A stretch of DNA of 39,311 nt, from positions 1 through 39,311 of the forward strand of contig DKLZ01000030.1 in the NCBI GenBank assembly GCA_002455955.1, read 5' to 3'. Both the position numbers and the translations under genes were made by a program. Positions 1 through 8,528 of the stretch are shown here, piece by piece. Below the pieces are notes generated by a model. That model was not told the origin of the DNA and made no database searches. It saw only the letters and a program-made list of their open reading frames with translations. Each line of letters begins with the position of its first letter. Within the stretch, counting starts at the first letter, position 1. The stretch is from Dehalococcoidia bacterium UBA6627. Lineage in GTDB: Bacteria; Chloroflexota; Dehalococcoidia; UBA2979.

Positions 1-2
1 GA

Positions 3-50
3 GAGCGGCAGCTCGAAGGTGTGCCTTACCCGATCAATTCCTCTATTTAG
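3..50 (+). CDS. C-terminal tail of an upstream gene (partial)
   Basis: Frame 3 is open from the left edge and ends at TAG (48-50), giving a tail that reads ERQLEGVPYPINSSI. The next gene starts 21 bases later behind a good ribosome site, which is the spacing seen between co-directional genes here. Fifteen residues are too few to name a family. That this is the real end of a gene is inferred from position and reasonable codons; the other two forward frames are also open here, so the call is weak. Confidence 0.4.
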   Translation, partial: ERQLEGVPYPINSSI

Positions 51-71
51 ATCTCAATCGGAGGCGGACGA

Positions 72-401
72 ATGGCTCGATACGAAGACGTAAAGGATTC
101 TGATGTCCGTACTCTGCTGGAGCAGGCGACAGATTCGATGCGTGATGGCGACCCGTTAACAGCGGTTCACGCTTGTTGTGATGCATTCCTTTTGTTGATC
201 GAACAGCAGCCTAATCTACTTCAAGACAATCTACCTGCAGATGAGAAAAGTCATCATGAACAATTCCCGCGATTGGGTGCCAATCTTTTTGAAGTGAATG
301 GAGAGCCGGAGATCCGCTTTGAACGTGAGCGCTTTTCCCTGAGTGAGGCGATTACTTACCTCGATTTTACTACCGATACTGCCTTACGCTTCCGGCAGTG
401 A
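72..401 (+). CDS. Uncharacterised 109-aa protein
   Basis: I do not recognise this family. The ATG at 72 follows a strong ribosome site GGAGG (60-64) at seven bases, so the start is secure. The protein is soluble and acidic, with no signal peptide or membrane segment. The first half looks helical (LLEQATDSMRDGD, then an AVHACCDAFLLL stretch with paired cysteines near residue 35), in the style of a small TPR-like or helical-bundle protein. The second half has alternating charged stretches. It precedes an NHL-propeller protein by about 145 bases on the same strand. No function can be assigned. Confidence 0.7.
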   Translation: MARYEDVKDSDVRTLLEQATDSMRDGDPLTAVHACCDAFLLLIEQQPNLLQDNLPADEKSHHEQFPRLGANLFEVNGEPEIRFERERFSLSEAITYLDFTTDTALRFRQ

Positions 402-468
402 TCGTGTTGAGCGCCTTTTTAGTCTTTCACTCAATATTCACTAGACGAATTGTATTGATGGCGCATCA

Positions 469-492
469 TTGACAGCACGTTGTCAACTGTCA
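469..492. promoter_or_regulatory. Palindrome upstream of the NHL gene, candidate operator/promoter
   Basis: TTGACA (469-474) and TGTCAA (481-486) are perfect inverted arms around six bases. A second arm pair, TGACAG (470-475) and CTGTCA (487-492), overlaps it, so two alternative pairings exist. It lies 60 bases before the NHL start. TTGACA also matches a -35 consensus, but no convincing -10 box lies 17 bases downstream. A repressor site or a switchable hairpin are both possible. Confidence 0.35.
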
Positions 493-545
493 CTTTTGGC
501 GCGAGAATTCACTCGTAGATACCCATCTGGCGAGAGGATGTTTTG

Positions 546-1559
546 ATGCCTGGTACACCAACCCGAAACACTACTTACGAGGCTGTTACCGGATGGGCGA
601 AAATCCCACATGGCCTTTATCTGCGAGAGGCGACAGCAGTAGCGGTCGACGGCGACGATAATGTGTATATCTTCAGCCGCGGGAATATGCCTGTCATGGT
701 TTTTGACCCTGAAGGCAATATGATTGACTGCTGGGGTAACGATGACCCTTACACTGGTACGATCGATATCATCGATCCCTACGGTAATCCTATGGTTACT
801 TGGGCTGGTAACCGTTTCATGTGGGCTCATGCTATCCGTGTCGATCATGAAGAAAACCTTTGGCTTGTCGATGTTGTGGACAACAAAGTTCACAAGACCA
901 CCAAGGCTGGCGAAGAGCTAATGGTCATCGGCACTGGTGTTGCTTCCGAGGCACAGGGTGGAGAGCCTTTCAATCGTCCCACTGACGTTGCTGTCGACCC
1001 GGCTACCGGCGATATTTTTATCTCAGATGGTTACAACAATTCCCGAGTACACCGCTACGACGCGCAGGGTAATCTGAAGCTATCGTGGGGGACTCCTGGT
1101 TCCGACGATGGTCAATTCAGCCTCCCACACAACATAGCGATGTTTGGTGAAGATGGTGTGATTGTCTGCGATCGTGAAAATCATCGCGTGCAAACGTTCT
1201 CGCTAGAAGGTGAGCATCGCAAAACCTGGCATGTTCACCATGCTGTAGCTGTTTGGACTGGCCGAGGTGAAGATAAAGGTGTCTATGTAGCTGAACAAGG
1301 CCCGCCACCTGTCCAAAAAGGTGTGCCTGATTTGGGCCACCGCGTCTCTGTCTATAACCTCGATGGTGAACTAATCACTCGTGTCGGTAAGTCGCTCCCA
1401 GGTGAGCACCCAGATCAGTTTCTTTGGCCACATGCCGTTGCTGTTGATTCGCATGGCGACATATATGTCGCCGAAGTCTCCTATGTCGAAGTTGGCCAAC
1501 ATGAGAACCCGCCGCGCGAGATGGTCTCTCTACGTAAGTGGAGGCGTACCTCAGGGTAG
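546..1559 (+). CDS. NHL-repeat six-bladed beta-propeller protein (PAL-like)
   Basis: This is a 337-aa soluble protein made of NHL-type repeats. Typical repeat units are visible as NRPTDVAVDPATGDIFISDG, then LPHNIAMFGEDGVIVCDREN, and WPHAVAVDSHGDIYVAEVS near the C-terminus, each followed by a WG or similar turn. The recurrent His in PHNIA, PHAVA and AHAIR recalls the propeller of peptidyl-alpha-hydroxyglycine alpha-amidating lyase and related lactonase-like propellers, where such His residues bind metal. No signal peptide is seen. I chose ATG 546 over the TTG three bases earlier because AGAGG (533-537) is well placed for it. The neighbours are an Ldh-family dehydrogenase and an enoyl-CoA hydratase, suggesting a catabolic role. 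Whether it is an enzyme or a scaffold is open. Confidence 0.85.
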   Translation: MPGTPTRNTTYEAVTGWAKIPHGLYLREATAVAVDGDDNVYIFSRGNMPVMVFDPEGNMIDCWGNDDPYTGTIDIIDPYGNPMVTWAGNRFMWAHAIRVDHEENLWLVDVVDNKVHKTTKAGEELMVIGTGVASEAQGGEPFNRPTDVAVDPATGDIFISDGYNNSRVHRYDAQGNLKLSWGTPGSDDGQFSLPHNIAMFGEDGVIVCDRENHRVQTFSLEGEHRKTWHVHHAVAVWTGRGEDKGVYVAEQGPPPVQKGVPDLGHRVSVYNLDGELITRVGKSLPGEHPDQFLWPHAVAVDSHGDIYVAEVSYVEVGQHENPPREMVSLRKWRRTSG

Positions 1560-1796
1560 CTTGAATAAGACTTTTTGCGTCTCTATTGAAGTTCCCTCTA
1601 ATAGCGCAAGAATACTGGTGGAAATGGCTTGTTGGTGCGTATGTGGACGCCGATCACTCGTGCTTTCAATTGCTATCATCACTGCATTGAAGAAGGCTAA
1701 TGTTTTGGAGCGTGACACTGGTCGGCTATTTTTGCCTTCTAACCGACTGCTCATCCACTATTTGGCACTGTATTGTGCCTCGCGAGGAGGCCACAA

Positions 1797-2879
1797 ATGC
1801 TTGAGCAATTTCATGTTCCTGAAGATGAAGCTGTAAGAGTCGAACCCGATCTGGTGCGACAGACCGTACATGACATCTTTACGGCGCTTGGTATGCCGGA
1901 AGACCATGCGAGAACTTCGACCGACGTTTTACTTTATGCGGACACGCGAGGTATCGATTCGCATGGAGTATCGAACATGCTGAGACGCTATGTGGAAGGT
2001 ATTCGCGAAGGTCAGATCAATCTCAATCCAGAGTGGAAAATTACTCACGAAGCTGCTGCCGTTGCCACAATCGATTCTGATGGAGCACATGGTGGCGTAA
2101 TCGGGCCTGAGGCGATGAATATCGCGATCGAACGTGCTCGGCAATACGGTATTGGTTCTGTGAGTGTTTTTCGTGGTGGCCATTACGGTGCTGCTGCTTA
2201 CACTGCGGCGATGGCTCTCGAGCACGATATGATCGGTGTCTCTATGACTGCTGGAGGGCTTTCGGTTACACCCACCTTTGGTGCGGAGGCACTGATCGGT
2301 TTGAACCCGATTGGCGTGGCAATACCTGCACGCCATGAAGCCCCATTCATATTCGACGCTTCCATGAGCTCCGTTGCTGGTAACAAAGTTCGCCTTGCCG
2401 AACGGCTTCAGCGCGACATTTTGCCGGGTTGGGTTTCAGGACCTGATGGCGATCCGATTATGGAAGAGAGCCCATTACCTGATGGATTCTTGATGCTGCC
2501 ACTCGGTGGAACACGCGAGATCGGTTCGCACAAAGGTTTTGGGCTCGGTGTCATGGTCGAAGTGCTCACTTCCGCTCTAGCGGGTGGTGGAGCCGGACCT
2601 TTCCGTCGCGGTGGTGCTGCACACCACATGATCGCCTACCGGATTGACGCGTTCACCGACCTCGAACAGTTCAAAGATGACATGGACGATTATCTAAGGC
2701 GTATCCGTGAAGCCCCGACTGCTCCTGGACGTGATCGAGTGTATTACGCTGGATTGCCAGAACATGAAGAGGAAGCAGAACGTATGGAGAGAGGTATTCC
2801 CTACCACCCCGAGGTAATCGAATGGTTTGCGAGTATTACCTCAGAACTAGGTATTCCAAATAAATTGCCTACTGGTTGA
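1797..2879 (+). CDS. Ldh-family (malate/L-lactate/ureidoglycolate type) NAD(P) dehydrogenase
   Basis: This is a 360-aa member of the Ldh_2 family, enzymes that oxidise 2-hydroxyacids such as malate, L-lactate, ureidoglycolate or sulfolactate with NAD(P) through a fold unrelated to Rossmann dehydrogenases. Family landmarks are the SHGV segment near residue 55, the GGHYGAAAYTA segment, NPIGVAIPA followed by the FDAS motif, and SHKGFGLGVMVEVL in the C-terminal half. Length is slightly above the usual 330-350. ATG 1797 is chosen because GAGGAGG (1784-1790) lies six bases before it; a TTG 24 bases upstream lacks a site. It follows the NHL gene by 237 bases, in which I see nothing else. The substrate cannot be predicted. 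Confidence 0.9.
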   Translation: MLEQFHVPEDEAVRVEPDLVRQTVHDIFTALGMPEDHARTSTDVLLYADTRGIDSHGVSNMLRRYVEGIREGQINLNPEWKITHEAAAVATIDSDGAHGGVIGPEAMNIAIERARQYGIGSVSVFRGGHYGAAAYTAAMALEHDMIGVSMTAGGLSVTPTFGAEALIGLNPIGVAIPARHEAPFIFDASMSSVAGNKVRLAERLQRDILPGWVSGPDGDPIMEESPLPDGFLMLPLGGTREIGSHKGFGLGVMVEVLTSALAGGGAGPFRRGGAAHHMIAYRIDAFTDLEQFKDDMDDYLRRIREAPTAPGRDRVYYAGLPEHEEEAERMERGIPYHPEVIEWFASITSELGIPNKLPTG

Positions 2880-2995
2880 GGCTCTTTCCTACCTGTTACG
2901 AAAAGGACGGCTGAACATTTCTATGCGGTTTGAATGGCATTTCAGATTCAGGTGCATGTCATCGTGGTAATAGGCTGAGTCTCGGGAGCAGAACA

Positions 2996-3763
2996 ATGGC
3001 CGAAATCGAATACATTGTTGACGAACATATAGCTCGACTGACGGTTAATCGCCCGGAAAAGATGAATGCGATGACTGATGCGATGTATGCAATGATTGGC
3101 GATTCCCTTCGCTCCGCTGAGGATGACCCCACTGTGCGGGTAGTGATTGTTACTGGTTCAGGCGATCGTGCTTTTTCCGCTGGTCACGACCTAGGCGAAC
3201 TTGCAGAGCAAGATCGCCTAGGTGACTGGCAGCCTTGGCGCGCTCGCCGTTTTGATCAAGGTTTGCAATGCAGCAAGCCAATGATCGCTGCCGTCAATGG
3301 ATATTGTCTTGCCGGTGGCCTTGAACTCGCGTTGTTGTGCGATATGCGGATAGCGTCGACAACGGCTCAGTTTGGTGCTCCGGAAGTGAAGCGTGGGATT
3401 CTTCACGGCTATGGAGCTTTACGCCTTCCAGATCTAGTCGGGATGTCACATGCACTCGAACTATTGACCACCGGTGATTTTATGGACGCGGAGACCGCAC
3501 TAAAAGTTGGTCTTGTTAATCGCGTGGTCACTCCTGATGTTCTGTTGCCAGAGGTAGAACGTATAGCTGGGTCGATCATTTCGAACGCCCCGATCGCAGT
3601 ACGATTGATCAAAGAACTGGCCTACCGTGGACGAGAGTTGCCGCTCGCCGATGGACTGCGTCTTTATCAGGAATACAGTCGTGTGGCCAATGCTTCTCAC
3701 GACGCACGTGAGGGGACTAGTGCATTCGTAGAAAAGCGTGCGGCCAAGTTTTGTGGTCGTTGA
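2996..3763 (+). CDS. Enoyl-CoA hydratase/isomerase (crotonase), catalytic Glu pair intact
   Basis: This is a 255-aa crotonase-fold protein that should hydrate 2-enoyl-CoA to 3-hydroxyacyl-CoA, or carry out a related reaction. The two oxyanion-hole segments are visible (AFSAGHDL at about 59-66 and CLAGGLEL at about 104-111). Both glutamates of classical hydratases appear conserved: E130 in the FGAPE segment and E155 in the LELLTTG segment. ATG 2996 follows GGGAG (2984-2988) at seven bases and gives the usual family length, whereas a TTG at 2930 would add an atypical N-terminus. It follows the Ldh gene on the same strand by about 115 bases. Acyl specificity is unknown. Confidence 0.9.
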   Translation: MAEIEYIVDEHIARLTVNRPEKMNAMTDAMYAMIGDSLRSAEDDPTVRVVIVTGSGDRAFSAGHDLGELAEQDRLGDWQPWRARRFDQGLQCSKPMIAAVNGYCLAGGLELALLCDMRIASTTAQFGAPEVKRGILHGYGALRLPDLVGMSHALELLTTGDFMDAETALKVGLVNRVVTPDVLLPEVERIAGSIISNAPIAVRLIKELAYRGRELPLADGLRLYQEYSRVANASHDAREGTSAFVEKRAAKFCGR

Positions 3764-3891
3764 GTCAGCTTATATGTGGTGCTCTTGAATCCTCTAGTCG
3801 TGAATTCTGTGGATGATTTGTTAATAGTTCTATCCTTTGTTCAAGGAACTGACTGCATGTTCCGATGTATCGGATTGTGTACAACGAGTTC

Positions 3892-4827
3892 ATGACATCA
3901 TCCAATGATCGTGTCATAGAAATTGCTGGGCTCTACAAGAGTTATGGTCGTCTCGAAGCGATTCGAGGGATTGATTTTCACGTCAATCGTGCAGAAGTCT
4001 TTGCGCTTCTTGGTCCGAATGGGTCAGGGAAGACTACTACGGTCGAGATCCTAGAAGGGCATCGGAACCGTGATGACGGCATGGTGGACGTGCTTGGTCA
4101 TGACCCAGCTCACCCTGGTCCTACTTTCCGAGAGCGGATAGGCATAGTGCTCCAGTCGACTGGTGTTGAGCCTTATCTCACCGTTGAAGAGACAATTTGT
4201 CAGTTTCGTGGATTCTATCCTCATCCACGACCTCTGGAAGAGGTGTTGGAAGTAGTCGGATTGACCGATCATCGAGCAACCCGCGTCAGGCGACTTTCCG
4301 GAGGGCAACAACGCCGACTCGATGTCGCTGTTAGTCTCGCCGGTGATCCTGATCTTCTATTCTTGGACGAACCAACAACTGGGTTCGACCCGGCCGCCCG
4401 TCGTTTAGCCTGGGAACTCGTTCGCAATCTGCGCACTCTGGGTAAAACGATCTTCCTGACCACTCATTACATGGAGGAAGCTGAGCAGCTAGCAGACCGA
4501 TTGGCAATTCTTGTCGAAGGTAAGATCGTTGCTGTAGGTACTGCTGGTGAACTGATGAGTCGTGATCACTTGTCAACGATTCAGTTTCGCCAAGGCCTTT
4601 CTACAGCAGTCTTGATTAAGGACGTTACTGATGAGATCACCCTTACCGATGGCGTGTTTTCGATCCATACCACCCGGCCTACAGAAACATTGGCCAAGAT
4701 CACTAACCAGGCGACTCAACTTGGGCTCGAACTGGAAGGATTAACCGTAACTGGAGCCACGCTGGAGGATATCTATCTACGTCTCACCGATACCGAGGCA
4801 AATAAAACGAGAAAGGGGAACGGATGA
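3892..4827 (+). CDS. ABC transporter ATP-binding protein (ABC-2/drug-export type)
   Basis: This is the ATPase of a two-gene ABC exporter. All motifs are present when counted from ATG 3892: Walker A GPNGSGKTT (41-49), Q-loop VLQST (86-90), signature LSGGQQ (135-140), Walker B LLFLDEP (155-161) and the switch His in TTHYMEEAE (H192). The C-terminal ~100 residues form an accessory domain usual in DrrA/CcmA-type export ATPases. The start is uncertain: 3892 gives the normal N-terminus but only a weak ribosome site; an in-frame ATG at 3865 has none. Its stop codon is interlocked with a 16-codon ORF leading to the permease. The cargo is unknown, probably a small hydrophobic molecule. Confidence 0.93.
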   Translation: MTSSNDRVIEIAGLYKSYGRLEAIRGIDFHVNRAEVFALLGPNGSGKTTTVEILEGHRNRDDGMVDVLGHDPAHPGPTFRERIGIVLQSTGVEPYLTVEETICQFRGFYPHPRPLEEVLEVVGLTDHRATRVRRLSGGQQRRLDVAVSLAGDPDLLFLDEPTTGFDPAARRLAWELVRNLRTLGKTIFLTTHYMEEAEQLADRLAILVEGKIVAVGTAGELMSRDHLSTIQFRQGLSTAVLIKDVTDEITLTDGVFSIHTTRPTETLAKITNQATQLGLELEGLTVTGATLEDIYLRLTDTEANKTRKGNG

Positions 4828-4874
4828 ACTTCTGCTGCCATTCGGTTCGGAAGTCTCAGATCAGCTCACTATGA
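4824..4874 (+). CDS. 16-codon relay ORF between ABC ATPase and permease
   Basis: ATG 4824 overlaps the ATPase stop (ATGA at 4824-4827) and has its own ribosome site AAAGGGG (4812-4818). The reading frame runs 16 codons and stops at TGA 4872-4874, which overlaps the permease ATG at 4871. The permease itself has no visible ribosome site, so this ORF could pass ribosomes from the ATPase to the permease by two consecutive ATGA overlaps. The peptide has no recognisable features. It may instead be chance, or the relic of a frameshifted permease start. Confidence 0.35.
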   Translation: MNFCCHSVRKSQISSL

Positions 4875-5650
4875 TGAGGAAGATCCAACTTGGGATACGA
4901 CAGCTACGATACGAAGCATTGGCATTTACTCGAAATCCGGCGGCGGCCTTTTTTACCTTCATCTTTCCGCTATTTGTCTTTGTGATCTTGAATCAATTAT
5001 TCGGAGATCTGGTGCTTCAGGTCGAAGGTGGCGAGACGAATTCAGCAACCTTCTATGTTCCCGCGATTGCCGCACTCTCGGTAGTCAATGCTTGTTACAC
5101 AGGGCTTGCAATGAGTATGACTTTCTCCCGTGACAGAGGATTGTTGAAGCGCCTGCGTGGTACGCCACTTCCGGTGGAGTCTTTTCTGATCGGTCGTGTG
5201 TTATTTATGACCCTAGTCGCGATTGTGTTAGTCGTGATCGTGACTTTATTTGGTGCAGTTTTCTATGACATTGCTGTTCCGACGGATACGTTGCCAGCAT
5301 TGTTAATCACTCTTGGTATTGGCGCCGCAACCTTTTCGATTCTCGGGCTCGCGATTACGAGTTTTATTCCGAACGCTGATGCCGCACCGGCGGTAGTTAA
5401 TGCCTCGATTCTCCCGCTGTTCTTTATCTCTGATGTATTCATGAGAATTGACGATTACGGCCCAAAATGGCTCTTGCTGGTGGGAGATTTATTTCCGGTA
5501 AAACATCTATCGCAGGCGCTTCAAACGGCTTTCAACCCGTTCGAGACAGGAACAGGGTTTGAATTTGCCCATCTCGGCGTGATCGTGCTTTGGGGAGTAG
5601 TTGGCGCCTTTGTCGCTACTTATCGGTTCTCTTGGGAACCGCGTCTTTAG
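4871..5650 (+). CDS. ABC-2 type transporter permease
   Basis: This 259-aa integral membrane protein is the transmembrane partner of the preceding ATPase. About six hydrophobic segments can be seen (near residues 26-44, 64-84, 109-132, 142-165, 175-192, 234-252). The cytoplasmic RDRGLLKRLRGTPLP stretch (88-102) is the typical ABC-2 coupling region after the second segment. Two adjacent ATGs open the gene; neither has a clear ribosome site, so translation probably depends on coupling from upstream. It ends 42 bases from the convergent MFS gene. Confidence 0.9.
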   Translation: MMRKIQLGIRQLRYEALAFTRNPAAAFFTFIFPLFVFVILNQLFGDLVLQVEGGETNSATFYVPAIAALSVVNACYTGLAMSMTFSRDRGLLKRLRGTPLPVESFLIGRVLFMTLVAIVLVVIVTLFGAVFYDIAVPTDTLPALLITLGIGAATFSILGLAITSFIPNADAAPAVVNASILPLFFISDVFMRIDDYGPKWLLLVGDLFPVKHLSQALQTAFNPFETGTGFEFAHLGVIVLWGVVGAFVATYRFSWEPRL

Positions 5651-5672
5651 ATTGTGTTGTTGTTGGCTCACT

Positions 5673-5695
5673 TGAAAAAGATAACAGTTTTTTCA
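5673..5695. terminator. Possible bidirectional terminator between permease and MFS genes
   Basis: TGAAAAA (5673-5679) and TTTTTCA (5689-5695) form an A/T-only inverted repeat between two convergent genes; its right arm contains the MFS stop codon. The stem has little G+C, so it would be a weak hairpin. The position between converging genes is the main support. Confidence 0.3.
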
Positions 5696-6934
5696 TCGCT
5701 GTCTCAGGCTCGAAGCTGAGACCAGTATGATAACTGCAGATGCTGCGAGCACCGCTCCGCTGAAAGTCAAAGCATTGCTGACGCTGGTGGCGTCAGCAAT
5801 TGCACCGAGGGTGATTGGTCCGATCCAGCCCCAACCGATGGCGAAGTTCCAGTATCCGAGCGCGCGCCCACGAAGCGTCTCAGGAACACTATCTTGAAGC
5901 ATAATCCATTCGAGAGCGTCAACTATTGCAGCGGAGGCTCCGATACCAGCAGCTGCCACGACTGACAGCCAGAAGATTGTCGAATTTCCTAGGACTATTA
6001 TCAGGCTTCCGAAAGTGGCAAACACCGTGATCAACATCAATCCGCGCGGGAGGCGGTCGGCTACTAGGACAAGCAGCAGTGTGCCAAGCATCGCGCCTAC
6101 CGAAACACTTCCCGTGATCACACCGAGGCGCTCCGGTCCTACCTCCAGAATTCGTTCGGCTACGGCCGGTAGAAGACCATGGAAGGAGAATCCAAAGATC
6201 TCTACGACGATCATCACTCCCAACAGGAGACGGACCATCGGAGTCTTGAAGATCAATCGAAAGCCATCCAGAAGATCTGTGGTAAATCTAGTTTCGGTCC
6301 GAGGTGCTCTGTCTGGTTGATGCACTCTACTGAAGATGATCGTGGCAGCAGCTAATGGAGCAGCACTTATGAGCAATGTTGCTGCAGGGCCGAGCCATGC
6401 AAGGAGTATGCCACCAGCTAGTGCACCAACGAGTCCGATCGCTCTTTGCCCGAACGAAGTCAGGCTGATCGCATTCCCTAGTCTTGCTTGGCCGACAATC
6501 TCTGTTTGGAGAGGCAACAATGCTGTGCTCCAAAAGGCAATAGTTGATCCGGTTAGACAGACGAGTACCAGCAAGATTGGGATAGTGGCGAAGTCAAAGA
6601 ATACGACTAACGCCATCGACACCGCAGTAGACATTCGCACGATCGACGTCACCATAAGCACAGTCGTTCGAGGGACACGATCTGAAATGACGCCACCAAT
6701 TGGACCGAGAATAAGGTTCGGGACAGTTCTAATTGCGAATGACAGCGCTGCTAGGAAGACAGAGCCGCTTTGGTCGAGAACGAACCAGCCGATAGCCAGA
6801 CGTTCGATCCACATACCAAGTGCGAAAAGCACAGCTCCGAACCAGACTTTACGAAAATCTGGTTCAGCGAAAGATGCGACTAGACCAGATGACTGATCTA
6901 GTCGTTGGATGAGTTTTCCGATGTCGGGAGGCAT
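5693..6934 (-). CDS. MFS transporter, EntS/MFS_3-like exporter
   Basis: This 413-aa protein has about twelve hydrophobic segments and the layout of the major facilitator superfamily. A motif-A-like loop GGVISDRVPRTT lies between the second and third segments, and DSVPETLRGRALGY appears in the C-terminal half. The ~30-residue N-terminal cytosolic leader ending in DFRKVWFG is typical of the EntS/MFS_3 branch, which exports siderophores and drugs. ATG 6934 is preceded by GGAG at about seven bases. It lies 85 bases downstream of another MFS gene on the same strand, so the two are probably co-transcribed. Export direction and substrate are inferred from the family only. Confidence 0.88.
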   Translation of the reverse strand: MPPDIGKLIQRLDQSSGLVASFAEPDFRKVWFGAVLFALGMWIERLAIGWFVLDQSGSVFLAALSFAIRTVPNLILGPIGGVISDRVPRTTVLMVTSIVRMSTAVSMALVVFFDFATIPILLVLVCLTGSTIAFWSTALLPLQTEIVGQARLGNAISLTSFGQRAIGLVGALAGGILLAWLGPAATLLISAAPLAAATIIFSRVHQPDRAPRTETRFTTDLLDGFRLIFKTPMVRLLLGVMIVVEIFGFSFHGLLPAVAERILEVGPERLGVITGSVSVGAMLGTLLLVLVADRLPRGLMLITVFATFGSLIIVLGNSTIFWLSVVAAAGIGASAAIVDALEWIMLQDSVPETLRGRALGYWNFAIGWGWIGPITLGAIADATSVSNALTFSGAVLAASAVIILVSASSLRQR

Positions 6935-7019
6935 TAGCTCCGTCCGTGATTGCTTAACTTCTCGATACTGAGTAACGATCTCATTCGGTAGGTTTATCGA
7001 AAGCTATGAGCCTTGAGAT

Positions 7020-8276
7020 TCATACCAGTTGTGTTGAGCTCTCTCGCGCGTTAACGCGGCGCATCATTATTGCGAAGAGTATGGCACCGATCACAGTGAT
7101 GATGCCTGTAGCACGGAAGACCGAATCGATACCGATCGTGCTTACAAGGATTGCTCCGACAAGCGATCCAGCGAGGAATCCCACGCCACTACCCATTTGA
7201 TACATTCCCATTACCGATGCCATTCCTACCTTGCGCCCGATGCTAACGAAGATTGCTTGTTCTGCTGGGTGAGCGAACGCTTCACCTATGCCAGCAATCA
7301 CGATTATGCCGAGCAACCAGGGTGCGATCGTGATTGCTTCACCGAAGAATGACGTTTCGAGGAAGCTTCTAGGTAAATCGGGTATTACGAACTGAGCGAT
7401 TGCAACGATGAAGAGGCCACTGACAACCAGGGAGACTCGGTTCGTTCGATCTGCTGTAAAACCAGCGATCGGTTGGAATACGATTCCTAGTAGGGAACGT
7501 GCCCCTAGGAGCAGGCCTACGAACATAGCGCTATCTGTTCCGAGCCCGTCCTCAGTGACTACAAATATCGCAAGGTACGTTCCGGCGATACCCCAGCCGA
7601 GCGAGAAGACGACACTCGCAACCACAACAGCCTGTATGTCGATTCGCCGCACGATCCTATTCCAAGGTATGGCAGAACGATGTTTCTGCTGGTCGGCGGT
7701 CACTGTCTCAGAAAGTTCGAGTCGGTTCTCTGAAGGGAGTAGGAAAAATGTAAGAAGGCCTGTGACAGTCAGCATGACCGCCATGCTGAAAAAAGCGGCA
7801 TCCACGTTAATGGCGTCGCGGATTGCCCCACCGATCAATGGTCCGGCTCCGAAACCAGCGATCTGAGAAACAGCGAAGACACCGGTGTAACTACCTTCAC
7901 GTCCTTGTGGAGCAATCCGTCCGATGTAGGCGAGTGAGAGTGGAAAGATTGTTCCAGCACCGAAGCCAGAGAGAACACGAAAGGTGATCACTAGTTCCCA
8001 GCTGTTTGTGAAGCTATAGCCGATGCCTCCGATCGCATAGATTAGGAACCCACTGACGATGAATCGCTTCACTCCGAATCGATCACCAAGCCGACCGACG
8101 AACGGTGCGACAATAATCATTGAAATCGCTAGTCCGGAGAATGATAGAGCCACGGCGATCTCAGGCCCCCCGAGATCTTCGCGGACGTATATCGGCAGTA
8201 GTGGTCCGACCATGCCGACCCCTGCCATAGCGACGAGCATCGCTATCCAGAGAACAATGAACCCTCGGGTAAACAT
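7020..8276 (-). CDS. MFS transporter, DHA1 multidrug-like
   Basis: This 418-aa protein has about twelve transmembrane segments. Motif A is clear (GRLGDRFGVKR, near residues 61-71), and the fourth and fifth helices carry RVLSGFGAGTIFPLS and FGAGPLIGG, which recall the antiporter motif C of drug/proton exporters. ATG 8276 is preferred to the TTG immediately before it; there is no strong ribosome site for either. A short hairpin (TCCGA 8283-8287, TCGGA 8292-8296) sits just upstream of the start. With the downstream MFS gene and the facing ABC pair it makes an export-rich block. Confidence 0.88.
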   Translation of the reverse strand: MFTRGFIVLWIAMLVAMAGVGMVGPLLPIYVREDLGGPEIAVALSFSGLAISMIIVAPFVGRLGDRFGVKRFIVSGFLIYAIGGIGYSFTNSWELVITFRVLSGFGAGTIFPLSLAYIGRIAPQGREGSYTGVFAVSQIAGFGAGPLIGGAIRDAINVDAAFFSMAVMLTVTGLLTFFLLPSENRLELSETVTADQQKHRSAIPWNRIVRRIDIQAVVVASVVFSLGWGIAGTYLAIFVVTEDGLGTDSAMFVGLLLGARSLLGIVFQPIAGFTADRTNRVSLVVSGLFIVAIAQFVIPDLPRSFLETSFFGEAITIAPWLLGIIVIAGIGEAFAHPAEQAIFVSIGRKVGMASVMGMYQMGSGVGFLAGSLVGAILVSTIGIDSVFRATGIITVIGAILFAIMMRRVNARESSTQLV

Positions 8277-8528
8277 CAAACGTCCGAGTGTTCGGAATGG
8301 ATTAGGAGATAGCTGCTATTTGATATACAACGGCTTCCGAGAACAGATGATATGTGGAGGATGTATTACTCCTCTGGATGACAGATGTTTTTCGGTTAGC
8401 GATTGGCGAGGCTATCAATAGTGTCGCTGTCTTTACAGCATTTGCTCATCCCTTGATCGAAACGTAGCGCAGTACGAGTTACGATGCCGTTCTGTGAGGG
8501 GAACTGTTTCTTTTTGAAAGGGATAACC

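Noticed and set aside
3857..3891. Upstream ATGs as start of the ABC ATPase
   Set aside because: ATG 3857 is out of frame, and ATG 3865 adds residues before the normal beta-strand without a ribosome site.
6336..6896. Long open frame antisense to the first MFS gene (186 codons), and similar antisense frames elsewhere such as 11692-12222 and 24622-25074
   Set aside because: They lie wholly within well-supported genes on the other strand, have no family likeness and no proper ribosome site. They are shadows of codon usage.
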